Source of the DNA: Lachnospiraceae bacterium
GTDB taxonomy: Bacteria > Bacillota > Clostridia > Lachnospirales > Lachnospiraceae
Length of the DNA: 64,000 bases
Reading direction: 5' to 3'
Assembly: GCA_015057165.1 (NCBI GenBank)
Contig: SVEY01000008.1
Coordinates: 46,140-110,139 of the forward strand
Under the pieces are notes generated by a model, which was given only the letters and a program-made list of their open reading frames with translations, had not been told where the DNA came from and did not search any database. Positions 36,257-43,320 of the stretch are shown here, in pieces; the first letter of the stretch is position 1; every line of letters starts with the position of its first letter. The position numbers and the translations under genes are program-made.

Positions 36257-36941
36257 TCAAATTGTAATTAGAATAGTAGCTGTACTTATAGGATATTTAC
36301 TTGGTAATTTTACCACAGGATATTTCCTTGGTAAGGCTAATAATGTTGATATTCAGAAAGAAGGCAGCGGTGGTGTTGGAATGACTAACACTATGCGAAC
36401 ACTTGGTAAGAAGGCTGGAATAATAACTTTTATTGTTGATTATCTAAAATGTGTAGTAGCAATGTTTATTGTGTATTTCATATTTAGGAATCATGTTGAC
36501 TATATTGGAATTTATATGATATATGCAGGAATTGGTACAATACTAGGCCATAATTTCCCTGTATTTCTTAAGTTTAAAGGTGGAAAGGGTATAGCTTGTT
36601 CTGCGGGACTTGTGTCAATTATGTTTCCAAAGATTTTCGCAATAGCTCTTGCTATTTTTCTTATTATTGCTCTTACAACGAAATATGTATCTCTTGGTTC
36701 AATTATGGGTTCCATAACATATGGCGTATGTGTTGTATTATTTGGACAAATGGGATGGCTTAGAATTGATTTCTTCCCATGGTTATCATTTCCTGATGAA
36801 TATTTGATTGAAATATATATTGTAATGCTCCTTGCAACAGCACTAGCAATTTTCCAACATAGGAGCAATATTGTACGACTAATTAATCATAATGAGAATA
36901 AACTTTCTTTCGGATCGGGCAAAAAGAAAAATGTTGACTAG
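36246..36941 (+). CDS. plsY: Acyl-phosphate glycerol-3-phosphate acyltransferase PlsY
   Basis: PlsY moves an acyl group from acyl-phosphate to glycerol-3-phosphate, the first step of phospholipid synthesis. The 231-residue protein has several membrane helices and the three family motifs: the glycine-rich GSGGVGMTNTMRTLG (about residue 40), the phosphate loop GHNFPVFLKFKGGKGIA (about 99), and a later conserved loop with LGSIMGS. It overlaps der, showing coupled translation. A terminator follows. Confidence 0.95.
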   Translation: MMTDQIVIRIVAVLIGYLLGNFTTGYFLGKANNVDIQKEGSGGVGMTNTMRTLGKKAGIITFIVDYLKCVVAMFIVYFIFRNHVDYIGIYMIYAGIGTILGHNFPVFLKFKGGKGIACSAGLVSIMFPKIFAIALAIFLIIALTTKYVSLGSIMGSITYGVCVVLFGQMGWLRIDFFPWLSFPDEYLIEIYIVMLLATALAIFQHRSNIVRLINHNENKLSFGSGKKKNVD

Positions 36942-36963
36942 CAATATGTTGCGTGATAAAATT

Positions 36964-36997
36964 AACACGGGCACAATATGTGGTGCTCGTGTTTTTT
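36964..36997 (+). terminator. Terminator after plsY
   Basis: AACACGGGCAC pairs with GTGCTCGTGTT (one G-U pair) around an eight-base loop and runs into TTTTTT. Confidence 0.93.
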
Positions 36998-37009
36998 GTG
37001 CAACCAATA

Positions 37010-37088
37010 TAGACAATTGTTATGCATCAAACTATATGAGAACACCTAAGCCACATTTTTAGTGGCGTGGTGTTACTCATATAGTTTG
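37010..37088 (+). promoter_or_regulatory. nrdD promoter with large overlapping inverted repeat
   Basis: TAGACA (37010-37015) and TATATG (37033-37038), 17 bases apart, form a promoter. The -10 lies inside the left arm CAAACTATATGAG (37028-37040) of a perfect 13-bp inverted repeat whose right arm is 37076-37088. The repeat continues inward as AACACC / GGTGTT and GCCAC / GTGGC. It may be an NrdR-type operator, an RNA hairpin, or both. Confidence 0.6.
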
Positions 37089-37108
37089 CGATAAAGAGAG
37101 GTATCGTT

Positions 37109-39229
37109 ATGATATATGTGGTAAAGAAAGATGGCGCATTAGAAGAATTTGATGTTAAGAAGGTAGAAGATGCTGTTAATAAATCAGCATGCCGTGTACT
37201 TATAGAATTTACAGATGAAGAAAGAAAATTCATCTGTCAGTTTGTTGAAGAAAAGGTAAGTGAACTTAATATTGATAAAATTGAGATAGCTCAAATGCAT
37301 AACATCGTAGAAGGAGCACTTGAAAGAGTTAATCCTCAGGTTGCAAAAAGCTACAGAGATTATCGTAATTATAAGCAGGATTTTGTTCAGATGCTTGATG
37401 AAGTATACATTAAGAGTCAGTCTATTATGTATATTGGTGATAAAGAGAATTCTAATACTGATTCTGCCCTTGTATCAACTAAGAGAAGTCTTATATTTAA
37501 TGAGCTTAATAAGGAATTATATAAGAAGTTTTTCCTTACAACTGAGGAAATACAAGCTATTCGTGATGGCTATATTTATATTCATGATATGGCAGCAAGA
37601 AGAGATACTATGAATTGTTGTCTCTTTGATATTGAAACAGTACTTACAGGTGGATTTGAAATGGGTAATCTGTGGTACAACGAGCCAAAGACATTAGATA
37701 CAGCATTTGATGTAATAGGAGATATTGTCCTATCTGCTGCAAGTCAGCAATATGGTGGATTTACAATTCCAAGTGCAGACCTTATCTTAGACAGATATGC
37801 AGAGAAATCATATAAGAAGCATACTGACAAATATATTGCCCTTGGACTTGATAAGAAGAAGGCAGAGGAAATTGCATATCAGGATGTAGAAAGAGAATTT
37901 ATGCAAGGTTTCCAGGGGTGGGAATATAAATTCAATACTGTTGCATCAAGTAGAGGTGATTATCCATTTATTACTGTAACACTGGGAACTGGTACAACAA
38001 GGTTTGCTAAGATGGCTTCTATATGTTGCCTTAGAGTTAGAAAAGGCGGAGAAGGTAAAGCTGGCCATAAGAAGCCTGTCTTGTTTCCTAAAATTGTATT
38101 CTTGTATGATGAGAATTTACATGGTGAGGGTAAGCCTCTTGAAGATGTGTTTACAGAAGGAATTGAATGCTCTCGAAAGACAATGTATCCAGACTGGTTA
38201 TCCCTTACTGGTGAAGGATATATTGCTAGTATGTATAAGAAGTATGGTAAGATTATTTCCCCAATGGGCTGTCGTGCATTCTTAAGTCCCTGGTATGAAC
38301 GTGGTGGAATGAATCCAGCTGATGATAAAGATGAACCTGTTTTTGTAGGTAGATTTAATATTGGAGTTGTTAGTCTTCATTTGCCTATGATTCTTGCTAA
38401 GTCAAGACAGGAAAGCAAAGACTTCTATGAAGTTCTAGATTACTACCTTAATCTTATTAGAAAGCTTCATATCAGAACATATGCTTATCTTGGTGAAATG
38501 AGAGCTTCTACGAATCCACTAGCATACTGTGAAGGTGGTTTTTATGGCGGACATTTAAAATATCATGATAAGATTAAGCCTTTATTAAAATATGCTACTG
38601 CTTCATTTGGAATTACAGCATTTAATGAATTACAACAGCTGTATAATGGTAAATCCCTTGTGGAGGATGGAGAATTTGCCATAGAGGTACTTGAACATAT
38701 TAATAATAAAATTAATGAGTTCAAGGAAGAGGATGGCAATCTGTATGCTATTTATGGTACTCCTGCAGAGAATCTATGTGGTTTGCAGGTTAAGCAATTT
38801 AGAAATAAATACGGTATTATTGAGAATGTTTCTGATAGAGAATATGTCTCTAACAGTTTTCATTGTCATGTCTCAGAAGATATTACACCTATTGAGAAAC
38901 AAGATCTTGAGAATCGTTTCTGGGAATTATCTAATGGTGGCAAGATACAATATGTAAGATATCCAATCAGCTATAATGTTGAGGCCGTTAAGACATTAGT
39001 TAGAAGAGCTATGGATAAGGGATTCTATGAAGGAGTTAATTTATCTCTTGCATATTGTGATGACTGTGGTTATGAAGAATTAGAGATGGATGTATGTCCA
39101 AAATGTGGCTCGAAGAATCTTACTAAGATTGATAGAATGAATGGATATCTATCTTATTCAAGAGTTAAGGGTGATACCAGACTTAATAATGCAAAGATGG
39201 CAGAGATTGCTGAAAGGAAATCGATGTAA
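37109..39229 (+). CDS. nrdD: Anaerobic ribonucleoside-triphosphate reductase
   Basis: NrdD is an oxygen-sensitive glycyl-radical enzyme that makes deoxyribonucleotides from NTPs. An N-terminal ATP-cone (about residues 1-90, with VVKKDGALEEFDVKKVEDAV) senses dATP/ATP. The core contains the family block DMAARRDTMNCCLFDIE. The C-terminus has a zinc motif CDDCGY and CPKCG (about 650-670) and the glycyl-radical region SRVKGDTRLNNAK (about 683), where the radical Gly is expected. The activase gene nrdG follows two bases after the stop. Confidence 0.96.
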   Translation: MIYVVKKDGALEEFDVKKVEDAVNKSACRVLIEFTDEERKFICQFVEEKVSELNIDKIEIAQMHNIVEGALERVNPQVAKSYRDYRNYKQDFVQMLDEVYIKSQSIMYIGDKENSNTDSALVSTKRSLIFNELNKELYKKFFLTTEEIQAIRDGYIYIHDMAARRDTMNCCLFDIETVLTGGFEMGNLWYNEPKTLDTAFDVIGDIVLSAASQQYGGFTIPSADLILDRYAEKSYKKHTDKYIALGLDKKKAEEIAYQDVEREFMQGFQGWEYKFNTVASSRGDYPFITVTLGTGTTRFAKMASICCLRVRKGGEGKAGHKKPVLFPKIVFLYDENLHGEGKPLEDVFTEGIECSRKTMYPDWLSLTGEGYIASMYKKYGKIISPMGCRAFLSPWYERGGMNPADDKDEPVFVGRFNIGVVSLHLPMILAKSRQESKDFYEVLDYYLNLIRKLHIRTYAYLGEMRASTNPLAYCEGGFYGGHLKYHDKIKPLLKYATASFGITAFNELQQLYNGKSLVEDGEFAIEVLEHINNKINEFKEEDGNLYAIYGTPAENLCGLQVKQFRNKYGIIENVSDREYVSNSFHCHVSEDITPIEKQDLENRFWELSNGGKIQYVRYPISYNVEAVKTLVRRAMDKGFYEGVNLSLAYCDDCGYEELEMDVCPKCGSKNLTKIDRMNGYLSYSRVKGDTRLNNAKMAEIAERKSM

Positions 39230-39231
39230 TT

Positions 39232-39723
39232 ATGAATTATCATAATATTACAAAGGATGATATGTTAAATGGTGATGGCCTTCGAGGTGTGCTGTGGGTT
39301 GCTGGATGTAATCATAAGTGTAAAGAATGCCAGAATCCTATTACATGGGATCCCAATGGCGGGCTTTTGTTTGATGATAGTGCAAAGAAGGAACTCTTTG
39401 AGATATTAGATAGAGACTATATATCTGGTGTAACATTTTCGGGAGGAGATCCATTATTTCCTGGAAATAGAGATGAGATAACAAGTCTTGCGAAAGAGAT
39501 TAAGGAGAAATATCCTAATAAAACAATATGGCTATATACAGGATATTTATTTGAAGAAATAAAAGATTTGGAAATAATAAAGTATCTTGATGTTATAGTA
39601 GATGGTCCTTTTCTAATTGATGAAAAGAATACTCAGGCGAAATGGAAAGGCTCTAATAATCAAAGAGTTATAGATGTACAAAAGACATTAGAAGAGGGAG
39701 GAATTCATGAACATACAAATTAA
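39232..39723 (+). CDS. nrdG: Anaerobic NrdD-activating radical SAM enzyme
   Basis: NrdG makes the glycyl radical on NrdD using SAM. The cluster motif is CNHKCKECQN (Cx3Cx2C, about residues 26-35), and the SAM-binding GGDP appears in GVTFSGGDPLF (about 66). The 163-residue length is normal. The gene follows nrdD without a gap and overlaps the dut start, indicating one transcription unit for anaerobic dNTP synthesis. Confidence 0.96.
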   Translation: MNYHNITKDDMLNGDGLRGVLWVAGCNHKCKECQNPITWDPNGGLLFDDSAKKELFEILDRDYISGVTFSGGDPLFPGNRDEITSLAKEIKEKYPNKTIWLYTGYLFEEIKDLEIIKYLDVIVDGPFLIDEKNTQAKWKGSNNQRVIDVQKTLEEGGIHEHTN

Positions 39724-40141
39724 GAAGTTAACCGATAGTGCTAAGCTTCCTGAACGTGGTAGTGATTATGCTGCTGGATATGATTTATTTGCTGATATAT
39801 CCGAAGAAGAAGAGATTAAGCCTCACGAGACAAAGCTTATTGGTACTGGACTTAGCGTTGCAATTCCTGAAGGATATTTTGGTGGTATATTTGCAAGAAG
39901 TGGTCTTTCTCTAAAAGAAGGATTAAGACCAGCTAATTGTACAGGCGTGGTAGATAGTGATTACCGTGGAGAAGTTAAAGTATCGCTTCATAATGATAGT
40001 GATGTAGTAAGACATATTCAGCCTAATCAAAAGATTGCTCAACTTGTAATTATTCCATTTCTTGCAGTAACATTTGATGAAGTTGATAATTTAGATGAGA
40101 CAAAGCGTGGCGTAGGTGGATTTGGTTCTACAGGAAAATAG
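39707..40141 (+). CDS. dut: dUTP diphosphatase
   Basis: Dut hydrolyses dUTP to dUMP, keeping uracil out of DNA and feeding dTMP synthesis. Trimeric dUTPase motifs are visible: DYAAGYDLFAD (motif 1), ARSGLSLKEG (2), TGVVDSDYRGEVKV (3) and RGVGGFGSTGK (5). The start overlaps nrdG by 17 bases with GAGGGAGG as ribosome site. Its grouping with nrdD/nrdG is a logical dNTP-pool module. Confidence 0.95.
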   Translation: MNIQIKKLTDSAKLPERGSDYAAGYDLFADISEEEEIKPHETKLIGTGLSVAIPEGYFGGIFARSGLSLKEGLRPANCTGVVDSDYRGEVKVSLHNDSDVVRHIQPNQKIAQLVIIPFLAVTFDEVDNLDETKRGVGGFGSTGK

Positions 40142-40182
40142 ATTAGTACTAAGGAGTTTTTACTTAAAAAGGGGGAGACAAA

Positions 40183-40899
40183 ATGAGTAGTTTTTCAGAT
40201 TTTATCCAGGACAACAAAGCATTAAGAGAGGAAAACAGGAACAAGAAGCCAATTCATGAGCGCTTTATAGAATTCCATGCTCATGATGATGAACAGATTG
40301 TATTAAATGCTGTTCCAGGTCACTTTGCAACAATTCAATCACATATTAATTACTATGTAGATGTTACCTCAATGAAGGTTAGAACTAAAGAGGCAACAGA
40401 AGCTGCAAAATACCTTGCTGCTAAGATGCTTCATAAAGTAGACGTGGTTGATACTATTGTATGTATGGATGGTACGCAGGTTCTTGGAGCATATCTTGCA
40501 GAAGAATTAGATAAATCCAATATTCGTCTGTCAGGTTCACATGAATCTATTCGTGTTGTATGTCCAGAAGTTAATTCTGTTAACCAATTATTATTCAGAG
40601 AGAATATTAAACCTTCAATTCAAGGAAGAAAGATATTCCTTCTTCTTGCTACTATGTCAACAGGTGAAACTGTTAGACAAAGTATGGAATGTATTGAATA
40701 TTATGGTGGTGACATTGTAGGTGTTAGTTCAATATTCTCTACAAGAAATGTTGTTGAGTCAACATCTGTATTCCCAATATTTACAATTGAGGATTTACCT
40801 GGCTATGAATCATACAAACCTTCAGAATGTCCATTCTGCAAGAAGGGAATTCCTATCGAAGCTATGGTTAATGGATATGGTTATTCTAAACTGAGATAG
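40183..40899 (+). CDS. Phosphoribosyltransferase-like protein, degenerate PRPP loop
   Basis: The 238-residue protein resembles type I phosphoribosyltransferases of the PyrE group: a central Rossmann-like core with VVDTIVCMDGTQVLGAYLAE (about residues 87-106), and a C-terminal CPFCKKGIPIEAM. The usual PRPP-binding loop has two adjacent acidic residues before Thr-Thr-Gly; here the region reads FLLLATMSTGETV (about 151-163), so the acidic pair is missing. It may therefore be a regulator or a binder rather than a synthase. AAGGGGGAG precedes the ATG. Confidence 0.8.
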   Translation: MSSFSDFIQDNKALREENRNKKPIHERFIEFHAHDDEQIVLNAVPGHFATIQSHINYYVDVTSMKVRTKEATEAAKYLAAKMLHKVDVVDTIVCMDGTQVLGAYLAEELDKSNIRLSGSHESIRVVCPEVNSVNQLLFRENIKPSIQGRKIFLLLATMSTGETVRQSMECIEYYGGDIVGVSSIFSTRNVVESTSVFPIFTIEDLPGYESYKPSECPFCKKGIPIEAMVNGYGYSKLR

Positions 40900-40921
40900 C
40901 AAAATAATATTATGATATATA

Positions 40922-41049
40922 GCACCTAGCACGTTAACTATATTACTGCTTAGCATATAATATATATCTTTCTCAACTGAGCTTCGCTCAATGTTTCGAA
41001 AGATATATTTATATGCTAAGCATTTGCCAAGTTGTGTTTGTGCCAGGTG
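40922..41049. repeat. Large nested hairpin A in the 400-base gap
   Basis: Outer arms CACCTAGCAC (40923-40932) and GTGCCAGGTG (41040-41049) pair with one mismatch. Inside, 40948-40972 pairs with 40998-41021 over 24 positions with one bulge (GCTTAGCATATAA... against ...TTATATGCTAAGC). The tip is TGAGC-TTC-GCTCA (40978-40990). The 8-base TATATAGC occurs on both sides (40916-40923 and 41061-41068). The gap 40900-41299 contains no gene. Confidence 0.8.
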
Positions 41050-41095
41050 TTGTGAATTGTTATATAGCTATTCATATTTAGAATGGTTACAGGAT

Positions 41096-41252
41096 GAGCT
41101 TTTTGGTGTGAGTATATATTTATATCATTAATTTAAGCTTAGAATATGTAAGTGATTTCCGTCATAATATCTATTAAGTTTATACGTTAATCACTTACAT
41201 ATTATTAGCGAAGAATTACCAGATATAAATATATACTCACACCGAAAAGCTC
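41096..41252. repeat. Large nested palindrome B before the topoisomerase genes
   Basis: The 31-base arms at 41096-41126 (starting GAGCTTTTTGGTGTGAG) and 41222-41252 are reverse complements with a single change that still pairs as G-U. Inside is a perfect 15-bp inverted repeat, AATATGTAAGTGATT (41143-41157) against 41189-41203. No reading frame fills it and no U-tract follows. Confidence 0.88.
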
Positions 41253-41299
41253 ACGTATAACTACGTATACAAAAGAATTTACCTATATAGGAGATAAAA

Positions 41300-43219
41300 A
41301 TGGCAAAGCAAGCATATAATGAAAATAGCATATCAGTATTAGAAGGTCTTGAGGCTGTAAGAAAAAGACCTGGTATGTATATAGGTTCAGTAACAAGAAA
41401 AGGTCTTAATCACCTTATCTATGAGATTGTAGATAATGCTGTTGATGAGCATTTACAAGGTGAGTGTGACCTAATATATGTTACATTAGAGAAGGATGGC
41501 TCTTGTACTGTTATTGATAATGGTAGAGGTATTCCTGTTGGGATGCACGAAAAGGGTGTTCCGGCTTCTCGTCTTGTATTTACTACACTTCATGCTGGTG
41601 GTAAATTCGATGATGGAGCATATAAGACATCCGGTGGTCTTCATGGTGTAGGTTCTTCTGTTGTAAATGCCCTGTCCTTGTATATGGACGTAGAGATTTC
41701 TAGAGATGGATATATTCATCATGACAGATTCGAAAGAGGCAATCCAACTGAGAAGCTTGTTAAAGGACTTCTTCCTACAATAGGTAAGACTAAGGAGACA
41801 GGAACTAAGATTAATTTCCTTCCTGATCCTGAGATATTTGAGAAGACTGATTTTAAAGGTGATGATGTTAAGTCGAGAATGCACGAAACTGCATATCTTA
41901 ATCCTAATCTTACAATTATCTATGAGGATAAAAGAGGGGAAGAAGTTGAGCATGTAGAATTTCATGAACCTGATGGGATTAAAGGTTTCGTTAAGGATAT
42001 TAATAAGAATAATGAAGCTGTTACAGATATTATTTATTTTGAAGGAAAGGCTGATAATATTGAAGTTGAGGTAGCATTTCAATATATCAATGAGTTCCAT
42101 GAGACAATACTTGGATTTTGTAATAACATTTACAATTCTGAGGGTGGTACACATATTACTGGATTTAAGACAGTATTTACAACTGTAATTAATAATTATG
42201 CAAGAGAACTAGGTATTCTGAAAGAAAAGGATGATAATTTCACAGGTGCTGATGTTAGAAATGGTATGACTGCAATTATTTCCATTAAGCATCCCGACCC
42301 TAGATTTGAGGGACAGACTAAGACAAAGCTTGATAATCAGGATGCCGCCAAAGCCACATCTAAGATTGTAAATGATGAGATAATCCTTTATTTTGATAGA
42401 AATCTTGAGACACTTAAATCAGTTATTGCATGTGCAGAAAAGTCTAGAAAGATTAGAAAGACAGAGGAGAAAGCTAAGACTAATCTACTTACTAAGAAGA
42501 AATTCTCTTTTGATCAGAACGGTAAATTATCTAATTGTGAAAGTAGAGATGCTTCAAAATGTGAGATATTTATTGTAGAGGGAGATTCCGCTGGAGGGAG
42601 CGCAAAAGAAGCCCGAAATAGAAAATATCAAGCTATCTTACCTATTAGAGGTAAGATTCTTAATGTAGAGAAAGCCAGCATTGATAAAGTTCTTGCTAAT
42701 GCAGAGATTAAGACAATGATTAGTGCTTTTGAGTGTGGTTTTTCTGAAGGATATGGTAATGATTTCGATATTACCAAGCTTCGTTATGACAAAATCATTA
42801 TTATGGCAGATGCGGATGTTGATGGTGCTCATATCTCCACACTTCTTCTTACATTATTCTATAGATTTATGCCGGAATTAATATATGAAGGACATGTTTA
42901 TATAGCAATGCCTCCTTTGTACAAAGCTATTCCTAGTAAAGGCGAAGAAGAATATCTATATGATGATACTGCACTTGAGAAGTATCGTAAGAAGCATAAA
43001 GGTCCATTTACACTTCAACGATATAAAGGTCTTGGTGAAATGGATGCAGAACAATTGTGGGAGACTACTCTTGATCCAGAGAGAAGAATTCTTAAGAAAG
43101 TTGAAATAGAGGATGGAAGAATGGCAAGTGATGTAACTGAGATGTTAATGGGATCAGAAGTTCCACCTCGTAAAGCTTTTATTTATGAACATGCTCGTGA
43201 AGCTGAGTTAGATCTGTAA
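41300..43219 (+). CDS. parE: Type IIA DNA topoisomerase B subunit (ParE/GyrB family)
   Basis: This is the ATPase subunit of a type IIA topoisomerase. The GHKL ATPase has EIVDNAVDEHLQG (about residue 37), DNGRGIPVG and GLHGVGSSVVNAL. The TOPRIM domain has EGDSAGGSAKEARNRKYQA (about 425) and DADVDGAHIS. The 639-residue length fits both ParE and Gram-positive GyrB. I favour ParE because the partner lacks a GyrA-box and the pair is not next to dnaA-recF, but GyrB cannot be excluded. GGAGAT precedes the ATG. Confidence 0.82.
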   Translation: MAKQAYNENSISVLEGLEAVRKRPGMYIGSVTRKGLNHLIYEIVDNAVDEHLQGECDLIYVTLEKDGSCTVIDNGRGIPVGMHEKGVPASRLVFTTLHAGGKFDDGAYKTSGGLHGVGSSVVNALSLYMDVEISRDGYIHHDRFERGNPTEKLVKGLLPTIGKTKETGTKINFLPDPEIFEKTDFKGDDVKSRMHETAYLNPNLTIIYEDKRGEEVEHVEFHEPDGIKGFVKDINKNNEAVTDIIYFEGKADNIEVEVAFQYINEFHETILGFCNNIYNSEGGTHITGFKTVFTTVINNYARELGILKEKDDNFTGADVRNGMTAIISIKHPDPRFEGQTKTKLDNQDAAKATSKIVNDEIILYFDRNLETLKSVIACAEKSRKIRKTEEKAKTNLLTKKKFSFDQNGKLSNCESRDASKCEIFIVEGDSAGGSAKEARNRKYQAILPIRGKILNVEKASIDKVLANAEIKTMISAFECGFSEGYGNDFDITKLRYDKIIIMADADVDGAHISTLLLTLFYRFMPELIYEGHVYIAMPPLYKAIPSKGEEEYLYDDTALEKYRKKHKGPFTLQRYKGLGEMDAEQLWETTLDPERRILKKVEIEDGRMASDVTEMLMGSEVPPRKAFIYEHAREAELDL

Positions 43220-43310
43220 TAAGGTGTCACGAAGTGACGGATTCCTTATTACACGGCGAGCGCCTCGACGTAAGTCGAATATAATGTGCGAGCCACCGCT
43301 TAGAAAAGGA
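43217..43310 (+). repeat. Structured intergenic element, copy 2
   Basis: TAATAAGG (43217-43224) pairs with CCTTATTA (43244-43251) around GTCAC-GAA-GTGAC and an unpaired GGATT. Next comes ACGGCGA and a hairpin TCGAC-GTAA-GTCGA (43265-43278). The element starts in the stop codon of the B-subunit gene and fills the gap to the A-subunit gene. It aligns with the copy at 34452, with paired substitutions in both stems. Confidence 0.75.
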
Positions 43311-43320
43311 GATAAGAATT

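Noticed and set aside
40922-41252. CRISPR array
   Set aside because: The repeats are inverted, not direct with regular spacers, and there are no cas genes.
40900-41299. Possible origin of replication next to topoisomerase genes
   Set aside because: No cluster of DnaA boxes, no dnaA or dnaN nearby; the palindromes do not resemble an oriC.
41486-42154. Minus-strand open frame of 222 codons
   Set aside because: It is antisense to the topoisomerase B gene, with no homology or start signals.
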